From positions 10,523,899 to 10,587,898 of the forward strand of contig CP053152.1 of assembly GCA_014607495.2 (NCBI GenBank): a DNA stretch of 64,000 bases. The letters run 5' to 3'. This document shows positions 45,352 to 58,307 of this stretch, piece by piece. The stretch is from Carposina sasakii (lineage: Eukaryota; Arthropoda; Insecta; Lepidoptera; Carposinidae). The notes below the pieces were generated by a model that worked only from the letters and a program-made list of their open reading frames with translations, was not told the origin of the DNA and searched no databases. Both the position numbers and the translations under genes were made by a program. Within the stretch, counting starts at the first letter, position 1. Each line of letters opens with the position of its first letter.

Positions 45352-45850
45352 AATAGAATAGAATAGAATATTTATTTCAGCAAGAAACGTAGTACATAAA
45401 AATCTTATCATTTAGTTAGAGTAATAATATTGGTTCAGCACATTTCACCAGAGTCTGGCATGCAAAATTTAAAATTAATAATATGTATTCTAAATTACAT
45501 TATAAATATCTGATATCACACAAAGCAATGTCACAAAGTACAAAAAAAACAAATAATTACAATTATACTCGGATCTAATAATTCCACATTTATACGTTAT
45601 GTCAAAATATAATTTGCGGTTCTTATATTTGAAGTATTCAACAACGGAATAGAAGCATTCCTGAGTTAGCCATTTCTTAAGCCTAATTAAAAAAATTGTA
45701 TTAGGTAGATTTTTAATGTCATCTGATAATTTATTATATATTTTGATTGCCATTGGATAGCTATTTCTATTGTACAATGTAGTTGAGCCAGACGCGGTTT
45801 TAAAATCAGTCGTGGAATAAGCCGTCAGCGCGGCCGCTTCCATTGGTTTC
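45352..45850 (-). mobile_element. 5'-truncated LINE with (TATTC)n tail
   Basis: Minus-strand fragment. At the left a (GAATA)n run (45352-45370) is its 3' tail; at the right is the coding remnant described separately. A simple-repeat tail with a 5' truncation is the usual LINE insertion product. The coding end suggests a Jockey/CR1-group element rather than RTE. Confidence 0.65.
45490..45843 (-). pseudogene. C-terminal remnant of LINE reverse transcriptase ORF
   Basis: 117 open codons. The part YNRNSYPMAIKIYNKLSDDI and, after it, RLKKWLTQECFYSVVEYF resembles the C-terminal tail of Jockey/CR1-group LINE ORF2 proteins, which lies after the reverse transcriptase domain. No catalytic motif remains. 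The last 30 residues run into AT-rich sequence and may be past the original stop. Confidence 0.6.
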
Positions 45851-46741
45851 TTTTAGTCACAAAGTCAGGGGGTTAAACCGCGGCAGTTTTGCCGTAGTGC
45901 GGCCTTAGAATAAGTATTTTCAGTAAGTGATAGACCTTACTTTTTACTAACTTCGACACAATACCACTTTTAGTTATACACCAACCCGAGAATTACTCTG
46001 TCACACTTTGCCAAAGTACCAAAACATATCTGGCACCAATTCTGCTAACTTTGCCGAACCTTAACAGCAATCTTATGTCCTTGTCTATAGCAATGCGGCA
46101 AACATGGCTAATGATTGAAGAGGGGAGTGATGATAGATGAAACTTAAATGTCTTACGCACCTACCACGAGATAGGGTATATCTGGATATATGACATGACG
46201 ATATATCAGTGATATATCACTCTATTGACGTGTCGAGTTACGTTTTTGGCTTTTGCTTAATCAATGGTTTTGGTTAGATGGATCGGCACTGTTTGTGTGA
46301 TACAAGGTCAGGGTGAATGTTATTTGATTTTATTTGAAAAAGGTAAATAAACCCCACTGGTGACCTCGACTTGGAGGAAAGTTTAATGTAATAAAATCTT
46401 CAATTTTACCATATTTTGGTTGAGTGCTCTGGTTATTGGTATTTAAGAGGTTCGATTAATTAAACTGTGAGTGTTATTTGCGTTCCTACAGGTCTGAGAA
46501 ATCATAAACATTTAATGAAACTTAAATTAAAATATTTCTTAGAAGGCATCAAAACGCGTTACAGCATAACTTGATAAAAGAAGATAATAAAAAAATATAA
46601 TTTAAAAAATCCAAAAACCCGACTGCTTAAAAAAGAAACAATTAATTTACATGATAAAAAAACTGAAAAGAAAAAAAACAAGCACTTAGATGTCCGGTAG
46701 TCTAGAATTCTATAATATTATTATGGAATGAATACTATTGA
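45851..46741. other. Non-coding stretch, possible LTR relic
   Basis: AATAAA followed by CCCCACTGGTGACCTCGACT at about 46347-46372 looks like an LTR end and primer-binding site of a gypsy/mag-type element, but no coding remnant follows. Palindromic GATATATCAGTGATATATC lies at about 46200. No gene. Confidence 0.3.
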
Positions 46742-46881
46742 AGAACATAAAATATTTTCTAATGATCGTAACATAACAACTGAACAGCCAGGATCCATTG
46801 AAATATTAGCTTGGCTGTCGGATAATGGATCCCGACTGTTCAGTTGTTATGTTACGATCATTAGAAAATATTTTATGTTCT
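46742..46881. repeat. Long hairpin: 58-bp inverted arms, 24-nt loop
   Basis: Arms 46742-46799 and 46824-46881 are reverse complements with two mismatches in 58 bp, both A-C oppositions. The loop is 46800-46823. Arms include AAAATATTTTCTAATGATCG. The near-perfect match argues for recent origin or active gene conversion. Possible foldback element or hairpin RNA source. Confidence 0.88.
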
Positions 46882-47082
46882 TTTATTTTGAGTACCTAGC
46901 TACTAATAGGTACGCTTCAAGAAACATGCTCAACATGCTCGGCAGCAAAAAGTTTTCGTCTTGTTGCTGTCTAAAAACGTATATGTGAGAATGGTTGTTA
47001 CGCAACTTTCAATCGATATAGATCCTAAACGGTTGGTCGAATCGAAAAATGTTGAGAGAAACCTAATAATGATTTTTAAATA

Positions 47083-47325
47083 CGGCCGACTGGTCTAGTA
47101 GGTAGTGACCCTGCCTGCGACGCCATAGGTCCTGGGTTCGAATCCCGGTAGGTGCAAACATTGATATGATGAATATCAATGTTTGTTTCCGAGTCATGGA
47201 TGTTTCTATACTTATCCATGTATTTATATACCGTTGCTTAGTACCCACGACACAAGACCTTAGGGATCTTATTGTGGGACTAGGTTAATGTGTTGTGTAG
47301 TGTGTGAATGTGAATATTAAATACC
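47083..47325 (+). mobile_element. tRNA-derived SINE
   Basis: A tRNA-like head with Pol III A box TGGTCTAGTAGG and B box GGTTCGAATCC is followed by a body with GTTTCCGAGTCATGGATGTT and TAGTACCCACGACACAAGAC and an AT-rich end. This is a widespread lepidopteran SINE layout. A 5'-truncated relative lies at 24601-24688. The end coordinate is approximate; no convincing target duplication was fixed. Confidence 0.8.
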
Positions 47326-47339
47326 TATTCAACGATACC

Positions 47340-47590
47340 CCACTCGATATAGTTTATCGACTTTGATTTTTTTCATTTTCACAAAATGGCGTCCAGTAGT
47401 CGCCATATTGGATTTTCACTAACGTTAGGTATGTCTTTAGTGACACTTCCCTGACTAAGAGGAATCGATTGACGCATGAATCATAAAAATCGGTCGAGGC
47501 GTTTGGTCTGTGTAGTGCTTCAAAGGAACATACATACATATATACATACATCGGCTGTTAAACACAATACCACTCCGCGTCGCGCAGTCG
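47340..47590. repeat. Repeat-like segment with ATAC tail
   Basis: Contains AAAATGGCGTCCAGTAGTCGCCATATTGG-type dyad (AATGGCG ... CGCCATT), a run ACATACATACATATATACAT, and CCGCGTCGCGCAGTCGGGTA. The last block is one I have seen repeatedly in lepidopteran sequence, but the element class is unclear and only one copy is visible here. Confidence 0.35.
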
Positions 47591-50500
47591 GGTAACAAAT
47601 GAAAAAAAAAACAAAATAAACAACAACTCTAAAAAAAGCCTAATTGATCTATACAAGTGCAGCTATTTAGCTTATTTAATGGACTCTTTGTCTTTCCCTA
47701 AATACAGATGAACAAAAACTCAATACATTCCCGTTTAAACAGACATCAGTATCAAAGAACGCTCATTTCGACAAACAAAAATAAACCGATCGTTTTATGA
47801 ACGTTGCGTATGTAGGTAGTAAAATCAGGACCGATTTGAAGTATGCGCTTGGGCAAATAAAAAATATTGTTTATATTTTTTTACTTCTTCAATTTGGGAA
47901 TAGGTTGATATAACGTGTGCGGTTGACCTGAAAAGATTTTTTAGTTATAATGAAATATAAAAGGTGAAAAAAACGGGCAAAGTGAAAAACTTCGTAATGT
48001 TGTTTACATTAGAATTGTTTTAAATACTGTTTACCGACTATAATGAATATACAATACAGACACAGTAAATTAAGACGTTTATGAGAATATCTCAAAAATA
48101 AATAAGTTCAATTCCAAAAAATCTTAGGCTAAAGGAACCCTTTGATAAAAGTTAATTTTGAATGGCAATGAAATTTAATGAATACAGGGTATATGTTTTT
48201 TTTATCGAAAACATAAGAAATGCGTTATTTACTATAAGTAAACTAAATCAAAGTAGATTCAAATAACAACCTATAAAACTAGCACTGAAAATACAAAAGA
48301 TCCGCTTAATAGTTATAAAAGCTACTGTAATTGCTGTAAATAGACAACAAATTTCATAATAAAGGAATGTGTCTAATTAAAGAAAAACTAATAGTTTTCA
48401 GTTATTTTTGTTAACACTGCTTCATTTATAGTAACTTAGGTGCTATAACTATGCAAACACGGGCGTTTAGTTATTAAAACAATTACTTGAATAAGAGTAA
48501 TATACATCTTAGATACGATATAACAATATTTTTTGAGTGCGTGTTATATCTACTATTTACACCCTGTACACGCATTATTACGCATAACATAATGATATGT
48601 GTCTGTAAAAAGTAAATATTGTCATTAGTAAGATTAAATAATAAACGATTTAGTTTTAAAATCTAGCGTGAATATCATTTATAGGTAGACTAGACTAATC
48701 TAGTGTAACTTTGGTTATTTTTATCTTTCTAGTTCTAGATTCGCGCCATGTAGGTCGACAGAAGTGTATTATTTTTGGACATGCCAAATCTGTCTATATC
48801 TGGAGTACTTGTACATGAATCAGTCGAAAGTTATTTTTATACTTCAATCTATTATACAGGCTGTTAATACATTTGAGAAAAGTTAGAGATGTAAAAGGAA
48901 GTTTAGTTCATCTGAGTTGATTTCAAGTAGCATTTTTGGGATAGCGCATAATTTTCTTACATTTGCTCAATTTCTAGTTAAACAATAGATAAAGTAGGAG
49001 TAGTCCGATACAGTGCTTACTGTTATGGTTTATGGTGTTTCCTCACTGGTAGTGAGATTACAGGGCGATATATATTATCAATGACGAAGAAAAACCGAGC
49101 ATTACAGTGCACAACGTATATGACTGATTGGCATAGCTTAAACCTATGTCTTTTGGGACGAGTAGGAAGGAGATTACTATAAAAAAAATTACCTTGTATC
49201 CCACGGAAACGGGAAAAACGATAATTTATTTAAACATTTTTATATTTTCATACAATTTATTGAATTTTATATTCTATTTTTTTTAATGATCCTATGAGAT
49301 AGCCAATGCAGCGGCTAAACAAAACTCGACAACCAAAACAACTTTCAGTCCACTAGCAGTCCATAATTAGTTGGGAAATAAAAACAAAATTACGTATTTA
49401 CGAAACTGACCCAAGTCCGGTGCCTTAAGCTGTTTAACGAACTAATTGAGGTACTTCTGGTTGTAATTACTGCTAGTTTGTTTTGAAGCTAATATTATAG
49501 CCAGGCAACTAGCTCCCCCGGGAAGAAAGGGTTGCCTCCTTTATTAATTCAGAACTTTTCTTACTTACACTATACTTGAGTTTTAATGTTGCCTATAAAG
49601 TGAAGAACCGAGATTCCTATTTGAGCCTAGAAGTATTATTGTAGTTAATTTTTAATTCAACAAGCATATGTGCAAATTGACTTAACTAAATTTTTTTGGT
49701 AAAATGAAAATCATGTAATTTCGAATAAAACTAAACCCATTTAATAACGAGATAACACACAACTAATCGTATTAGAATAATATCTCAAGTAAACTTAGAG
49801 GAACGCAAACACCTCCCAGACTAAACTTCCATACTCACTGTTTCCCAAGTTTAGCCATCATGCCAGCACATTAATTACAAGGGAAAGCCCAATAGTACGA
49901 TGAATTAAGTTCAACCGTGTAGATTTACGATCAAAACCCTTTCATTAAACAGGTATTAAGAGACAGATAAGCCTTAGCATTACACACTTGTTCATACAAT
50001 TTGGGCCTTAAAAGCCTTGCGCCCAAACGAAACGGCCTATCCCTTAACAAAACGTTGCGGTAAACTTGTAGATACAGATAGTGAATTATATGAAGAGGGC
50101 TTTAGGTTCATTGGTAAGTTTGTTTCCAATAGAACCGTATTTGCAATTACTTGATTACACGCAGTGTTTTATGTGTTAATACAAAAAGATCAATACTCGT
50201 ACCAGTAGTTTAGTTATGTACTAATGGTTGACTACTTTTATAAAAGTTATTTTTATTACATTTCGTTCATAGATTGAATGAAATTTTAATGTCTTAAAAT
50301 AATCCACACTTCACTGATTACAAAGTGATACACAACATCACAAAACATTAAACCTATCGTTAATTAGGAAGGGTCGCTTGTATCATTTTGCACTTACAAA
50401 GACCAATCGATTTTAAAGCTCGCTGGATTGAAAATTATATGAGGAGCCCAGAGTGCGGGGCGTTCGTGAGCCGCCAATGCGCTTGTCTTTCGGTTCAGTG

Positions 50501-53500
50501 GGCTTTCTTTAAATTGGCGACGGAGTTGGCCGCTCTTATTGCATCCCCCGCAGCGACCGCCGCGATATTGCCTCCGTTCGACCTTTAAGCAAATAGAATT
50601 TCCCAGACTGTAAATAAGAGCGTTGTAGGTAAATCTCCAGCCTGTGCCGCTTAGAAAGTCAATTCAATTTTTATCGATTGCTGTGCTCTCGATTGTGTGA
50701 TCCGATTTTTTGTCGAGGGTTTTTGGATATAAGATGTTTGTGACATGAGTTTGATATTCGTGGAATAAATTATCGCTTATTATGTACATAAACCTGACAT
50801 ACCTTGAGTATTGTCAAAGCTTTTATCTTTTTATACAACATGAACTTTCAAAATTCCAGATATAAATAAAAAAATATTTTTATCGACCATTTGCATCCAC
50901 CTTTCGCTCTGCGCATTTTTACACTATCATTGTAACCTGTTTATCTGTATAAAAGTTTGTGTACAATAAAGAATCACTTCTTTTAATTTAAGCTCTTAAC
51001 GTAAAAAGCCATTTTCTTTCTCTTTATATCCTTACTTTTTTGGTAGAGCTACACATAATGTAGTTTTATTATGATGAGTGAACGCCAAATAAGTTGCGTG
51101 TCGCAAGGATTTCCATCATGGGACCTATCAAATAATAACAAGGCTGTATTTCTCTACCGGCTCGATATCGTGACCCGATCAGTTTGGTAACAATCGTGGA
51201 CGATCTTTTGTACTTTATGATAATACGTGCCATTGTTATTTAGTCAACCTTTTCATGGTTCCTGCGGCATAATATAAGTAGAGAAATATGTAACGAGGTG
51301 AAGTTATTTTTAGGCCAAATCTATGAACTTTCAAAATATTATATGAAGTCTGGCAATTTTTAAGTACATATGGATATTATTGATGACTTTTATAACACAG
51401 TATATTTATAGAGTTACTAGTAGCTAGGTTATGTTTTGACACTAAATAAGTGCACCTACAATAAATTGTATTGTATTATATTGTATTTTACTTTTAATAA
51501 TAAAAATTCTAAAACTACTTTTTAAAATCACCCTTTCCACCAATTAAACTAATTGCGACACAATTAGTTAAATCCCGGCTAATGTTAACATATTTTTTAT
51601 GCAATCCGTATAATGTTATAACTGTATGCTGGCGTAGTTTCCATCTAATCCTATTGTCGACGAATGTCATCAGAATTCCGTCCACGGCCCACTCCTCGGT
51701 TTATCGTAATTTACAAAACTCTAGGAGGTTTTGTTATCATTTTTGCGACAGTTTGTTTTGTTAGTGTCGCGATTAGATGGCTGAGCTGGAATTAATGTCA
51801 GCGACGAGGATCTAGGTGAGGGATTGTACCTCTAGGAGAAATTATAAGGATTTGGAATATCAAGGGCTTTCTCGCGAAAAATATAAAAAGAAACCTATTT
51901 TTACAGATATCAATTTATGTCAACCTTATATAATAAATAAATTTTAATAAATTTTACTGTCTAATTTTCTTGAAGCTTATAGGATAAAAGCGTAAATTTA
52001 TCTTACAAGTTCCAAAAACAGTTAACATTACATTGAACTGGAAACAAGTAGGTAGTCTAAATTTACAAAGTCACGGTTTAGACCGTTACACGAAATCTAC
52101 TGCATTTGTACACGGAGTTCACCGAAAGCGGAAAACTAGTAATGGCATAAATTGAAGAGCAAGCACTGCCCGCTGCCACCGCAGGATTTTGCGTGGCAAT
52201 CTATTTGAAATTCAGTTCCCCTCGGCGTAACGAAGGCTCGAGAACATCGCCGACCGAAGCCATATAAATGCGTACATGTAAAATGCAGCTACTTCAAACG
52301 TTACCACAAATTCGCATTTGCATCCCAACGCATCATCCAGTTACGTACACACGCTGTAACAACGCCAAACGCAAGCCTAAATATTGCTATTTTCGATTCA
52401 AAAATATCACAGCAACCGTCATATCGAAACGGTGCACTGAAAAGTTTTTTTATTGCCGGCCGAAATGGCAATTATTTTTTTTGTGTGCGCCTAAAGAGCC
52501 ATCAGTAGTATTTCCGGAGATATTCTTTTTGACCGTGTCGATTTATGATGCGCCTATCAATAAACACGAACATCTATTGTGAGATCATGCGATTGGATAA
52601 ATCGAATTACAGAAGTAGTGGTATTGGTTGATGGATATTACAAATGCATCGAGCGTGGGATGGGCGGGGTATGAGTAGAGGGGAACGGTCGGTACATAGT
52701 CATATCAATCACTATTGCCGCGAAGCAGTCCGATCCCTTGGCACTTGGCCTAGATTCGAAATTACACAAATTTACGTAGGGTGCCTATCTACTGCTGTTA
52801 GCCGAGCAGAAGGATTATGTGCACAGGCGCAGCTTACACTGGATCAATCTGATAGCAGTTTATAGGTTCAATGGATGCAAGTTTCGGCTTTTCTCTTTAA
52901 ATCGCTACTTTATGATGTAAGCGTACTACAATGTGTTCATTATTTATTGCCATTTAAAGCTAACAATACTACATATTGTTATATAGGTTAAAATATCTGA
53001 TATTGAGATAAAAACTAAGATTAAAAATACCTAAAAAACGCCACTTTATCACTGCGTAACCATAATTTTCTCTATTGTCCATGGAATACTAATTAATAAT
53101 TATATACTTTTTTCGAATAAGGCCTCCTCTTTTTTGTATTGTTAGACAAAAATTTATAGATTCTATATTCCCCAAAAAAGGTAAAAAGTAAAGATTTTTA
53201 TTAATCTTACTAACAGTACAATCTTACTAAATGTTTCGTTGACTGATTCCGTTATTTCAATAATAATCTACGCTTGAAACTAATCAGTCAATAATGGTAT
53301 AAAATAAGTATTTAATTGATAAGTTCTAAACGTGCAAGCTTTATTTAAGTCCTTGTTTCTCATTTTTGGACATGAAGCAACTGTCTACTTATGGAAAAGT
53401 TTCTACTAAGAAATTAATGTTTGTCATTCCCTTGCTATTAATAAGTTGTTAAAAAGGATTACAGAAATTAAATTGACAATATTGTATTTAACAATAAATT

Positions 53501-53524
53501 GCAACAGAAAAAACTTTTTTATTT
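47591..53524. other. Long non-coding stretch, no gene seen
   Basis: AT-rich with short random frames only. GC-raised blocks at 50385-50640 and 52140-52265 could be regulatory, but neither codes for anything recognisable. Confidence 0.45.
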
Positions 53525-53703
53525 AATACATACATACATATAATCACGCCTTTATCCCTTACGGGGTAGGTAGAGCACCAAGGGCCGATAGAACCACATG
53601 GTGCCATTTCTGTCCAATTTTGAGGGTATAGATGAGATGTACAAGTTCGGTTAGTACTGACAGGTGGTCAGCCCATCGCCTACCAAACACCAAAACCCTC
53701 TAT
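53525..53703 (-). mobile_element. Retroposon repeat with (ATGT)n tail, copy C
   Basis: Minus-strand copy of the 26372/29391 family. The ATACATACATACATATAATC tail is at the left, then CCTTTATCCCTTACGGGGTA, ACCACATGGTGCCATTTCTG and GGTGGTCAGCCCATCGCCTA. It is 5'-truncated at the right compared with copy B. Confidence 0.65.
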
Positions 53704-56700
53704 TTTTATTTAATCCTATAACTTAACGTAATACTCATGGTATAAATCAAAATTATTTAAACAAAGGTCAGATTAATATTATTATTATTATTTTAATGTC
53801 ATAAAAATAAATTTCATACATTAAAATATGTATTCACAGGTTTACATATAAGTACCTTAAGCTATTAAAAGCAAGTTAAGTAACCCATATCCACTTGTCC
53901 AGTACCAAAAACAATATACACAAACAACTAAAATTAAGCCACAATTTCTCCAGAACCGACCCTGTTGTAGCAAACACGAGTAATACCCTTTCATTTATAA
54001 CTCCGGCCGCGGTTCCTGATATAGGCTTGTCCTTAATGCCTACTTAATTAGTACCACGCAAGTTCCATAATCCTAGGCTCGAGAATCGCACGACCGTTCT
54101 TAAAATGGAGATTAGTGAGCCAAATATCTCGAACTGTGCCATCTGTTAGTTTCTAAAGCCACTTTTGCACTATGTAGTTGGAGTAGAACGGTGCTGTCCC
54201 TTTAGTTTGGGACGGTTATCCACATTTCGGTTAGCTATAAGAGCATCTTTTAAAGTGATCCGACCGCGTTACGCTGTTGCAAGCGTGCAAAACTACAGTA
54301 TTGATCTTGCGAGCTCCAGCCAATATGTAGTGATCCATAAAACTCACAAATTTCCTGTCTGCTATGTAAAATAATATCAAACATACTTTAAAGTCGCCGC
54401 ATTAAATCCCTTGCAAAAATTTTAATGTACATACGTTAGTATATTCCGCGCTGTCGCGATGTGTCGGCACGAAGAGTCGACTGTGGCTAGGAATTCTAAA
54501 AGAACTGAACATAAACATAGTATTTTGTGTACGGAAGTCCTTCCGCGGTCGCGTACAACGGATGTGGAAACGCTTGCATACTGAGTAGGCACGCCTAAAA
54601 GACACTGCGGACTTTAGTTTACCTACATCGGATTATACGGAGCAAAACCGTGCCACTTAATCTGCGACAAACTTTGAGCCCAGCTAAAAGGTCAAAATTT
54701 CACTCCATTTTCAATGTACTTACGCGGATAAAATATTTTTTTATGTGCGCCCGTTTCACAACATTTTATGAAATCTTCTAAAGAAATAATATGTGAAATT
54801 GCGAAAATACTCCTACTTTAACTTTTCGTGTCGTAGGGAGACATATTTATTTTTCAATATTCTGTAAGCAATACACAATACAAAAACTACATAATTTGTA
54901 GTATTTCACTTTTTACGTATACGGGTATATCCTATATTTTTTTATGACAAACAAATAAAACATAGTAGCGTGAGTTCAGTAAAAAAATGATTCACAAGTT
55001 AAAATAACTTATTATTATGTTATTTTCTTCTGTAACTAATCCAGCTATATCAATTATAAAGTGTTACATAAGTAACTCTAGTATCGAGGACATAGCAGTC
55101 TATTCAGAGAAAGTTAATCAGGCCCTGACATAACGCAACCCACGTTCGCATCATCTGGTTTATCTCATTAAAATTTTAATCATAATTTTTGTACGCGTCA
55201 CCTAGAATTATTAAAGGAGGCTGCGTGTCACTCCACAAATTAGTTACGGATTTACAAGTGTCAATTGACACGACGATTTTATTTATAACGGGACATCAAA
55301 CATTATCGGGGCCTAGCCATCGCGCTGTTTACAAATAAGAAACGTCGAGGAGACGAGTGCGTAATAAATTTTATAACACCGCATCGATTTGGATTCAAAC
55401 GTAATAATAATATATTGGTTGGAAATATTGGAATGCTGCGGTGCGCTCGGCTCGGTTCTCAAAATAGATGCTCATCAAAGACAAGCAGGTTTGCAGCTGT
55501 AAATCCATTTCAGTGTGGCTTGTCTGTCCGTATTACAAATTGGACTAGTCTTCCTACGTGTGCAAGTTTGTATGGCATATTCACGAGCAGATCCTGTGAC
55601 CTCCTTCCACCTCGCGTCACACCGTATTCGTTTGCGTTTTCTATTAACGTGTCCGGTACACTATTAGGGTAGCTGGCTGGATGTTGTAATTTAATTTTGT
55701 ATACATCCCTCGAATTAGAGGGAAACTAATAAAATAGTAGACAAAGATTTCTGGTACGCTTTTTCGAAATTCTGTTTCGGGTAAAGTTTTTCTACGTTAT
55801 TCGGGCAATGGATTTTGCTTTGGTTATATCATATTATACTTCTCATATCTGCTTTTAAATAACTAACTAGAAAATACATTATAAATGCAGTACAACAAAA
55901 CTTATCTAAGTTATTTATAATATAATAAGGTACTTCTGTCGAGTTAGTGAGCAGCTCGAGAGCTTGAGCACCGATCGACAGCCCATATCACTTTTTGGCT
56001 GGCTACGTACTGAGTTTTTTTGCCTGTAACTACTTAGCGTCTGACAATGAACGAAAACCATGTCAAGTTACCAACAAACAACTGCCAATAATTAAACACA
56101 AAAATAAATCTGCTGACCTCGCATTTTAAACAATGTCAGCGTTGCTTATGATAATTTCTTGTCAGATTGTATTTGATGGAGCAGAGGTCGTACTCGAGAC
56201 GGCCGGGCTGCATAGATTTGCATTCGCTTCTGATACGTGAGCGTATTCTGGGTGTAGGTATCTTTTCAATTTGACGCGGGCGGCGGGAGCAGAGGGCTGT
56301 TGAGGACGGTCGAGTGGTGGCGCGTGCTTGAGTGCCCGAGTTGGTGCGCCTGCGCTTATGCTCCTCCCGGCCCTTGCGCCCCCTACAATTAAGTAACGAA
56401 GCCCCAATTTGGCAGATGAGCTTTCTTTGGATTGGAATGGATTGTGGATAAAATGTTTGTCTTAGATAAAGAGTTGTGTTGAGCGAATTTTGGTATTTTA
56501 CTGTTTTTATTTTATGCGTTATTATTTAGATAAATATTTGGTACATTGGGGCGAAGCCATAGTGTTCTGTATCAGAACAAAAAACAGGAATGGTTAACCC
56601 CACAAGAAGTTACTAATATAGCTTAAACAAAACAAAATGATCATTTATGATAGTCAGAAGCTCCTTTTGTACTAACGAAAATTAATTCAAACCTAAATAC

Positions 56701-57823
56701 CATAACACAAGTGTACACTACCGTCTACAACTGATAAAAGTTACGCATTCACGTCTATCTAAATAGCTCCAACAACAAATGCTAGTAAAAGCCCTCCAAC
56801 ATGCACTTCATACTTCTCTTATCTCTACGCTATAAAATGTTCGAGTAAAGCGCCCAAGTAGTGCTACTTATAAAGATACGTCAAAGATCCCAAACACGAA
56901 GTCCGTACGTGATGTATTCGGTCGCGTGGCGAGGAAGCCGCCATATTGCCGAGTGTCAGCTGGACGAAGAAAACGTAAGCATTTCAGCAAGCTCCGACTC
57001 GCATGTCAATGCGTGCGACCGCGGCGCCATTTACTATGTCACACCAACCAAGATCTCGGGCATTTCAAGGAATTCCCATTCTCCCCGCCACCGCAATATT
57101 GGTGTTAGTCAGCAACTACTTTTATGACTTTCTATCGTAAAAATGTACGGTTGTCCTTTACTGCCTTCTTAATCAATCGATGTGTGGTGATTTTGGTAAT
57201 AAAAATATGAGTGTTTACCGTCTTCCCTGTTGCACCTTACGCTGTTGCTATAAAGGTTTTATTCGAATGCATAGGGAAACATCTTATATATCGGTAGCTA
57301 CAGGACGTATTTTATTAGCGAGATAATTTATGGGGCCGTTTTATGTGTACACACAAGATGGTATTTTTTTTTATGTATGGCTAAGTAAAAGTCAATCGAA
57401 CTTTAACCACAAGACCTTATATGCCTATGTATAGCTTAAAATATAAGATATTTATAAAATCAATTATATCAAAATTTTCTGAGTTGCTATCAACCGAAAT
57501 ATTTCATAAATATTAATAAGAAAATGAAATATTTCAGCTGACCTTATATTTTATGAGATACTTAATGTAAAAATTAAAGTATAGAATTTCGTCATATGAT
57601 CTCCATTATTAAATTTCAAAGGAGATTAGGATCGGATAATCTTAGGAAATATCTCTTTTTTAGTACTTAAATAGAACGTTTTTAATAAATGTTTTTAATA
57701 CAGCTTTTCATTAAACTATTTGCATTTTAGCAAACTGTCAAATACTATGAAATAATTAAAACAAGCATAGGTATAACTTAAATCACCACTTTTTACAATC
57801 AAACTGATAATCTTAGAATACCT
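53704..57823. other. Long non-coding stretch, no gene seen
   Basis: No gene recognised. GC-raised blocks: 55415-55680, 56165-56400, and 56880-57110, the last carrying GCCGCCATATTGCC and GCGGCGCCATTTAC, which contain the GCCAT core bound by Pho/YY1-type factors. These are weak hints of regulatory DNA only. Confidence 0.4.
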
Positions 57824-58307
57824 GGGGGCGATTCTCGAAAAGTCTCGAGTTGGAACGAAGCCGAAACGGAACCGTTGTGGACGCTCAGAACAAAGTAATA
57901 GTTACTTTACGGTGACGTACTTAGACACATTTCAACACGAGACAGATATTTGATTTCACCATCATACTACGATCACTGCATATACCTTAATACTTCGGGG
58001 TGTAAGTAAATATTACTTCGCACCGCGTTTCGTTAACGGTTCGTTAGTGGTTGCATTTCGGCTCAAACAATTTCAAGAATTGTCCTCAGAACAAACAATA
58101 ATTACTTTACGGTGACATAATTAGACACATTTTAGCACTACACAGATATTTGTTTTTATTCTGTCATACTCGCGACCGATGCGTGCTAATATATACCTTA
58201 TTACTCAAGCAGTAAGTACATGTATGTATATATTGCTACGCACCGCGTTCCGCTAATGGTTCATTAGTGGTTGCATTTCGGCTCAAAAATTTTTATGAAT
58301 TGCCCCC
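57824..58307. mobile_element. MITE-like element with internal tandem duplication
   Basis: The ends form imperfect inverted repeats: GGGGGCGATTCTCGAAAA at the left, and GGGGGCAATTCATAAAAA when the right end is reversed. Inside, a block of about 200 bp is duplicated: CTCAGAACAAA...TTACTTTACGGTGACATAATTAGACACATTT-type sequence at about 57885 and 58084, each ending GGTTGCATTTCGGCTCAAA. No coding capacity and no clear target duplication. Confidence 0.6.

Noticed and set aside
45490..45843. A host gene at the minus-strand 117-codon ORF
   Set aside because: The protein reads like the tail of a LINE polyprotein and is followed by a simple-repeat LINE tail, so it is a transposon remnant.
55415..55672. 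Open frames on both strands suggesting an exon or LINE piece
   Set aside because: The minus-strand reading has protein-like composition but contains a stop and matches nothing I can name.
56162..56407. 81-codon minus-strand ORF in a GC-rich block
   Set aside because: Composition explains the open frame; no motif, no splice signals I trust, no homologue recognised.
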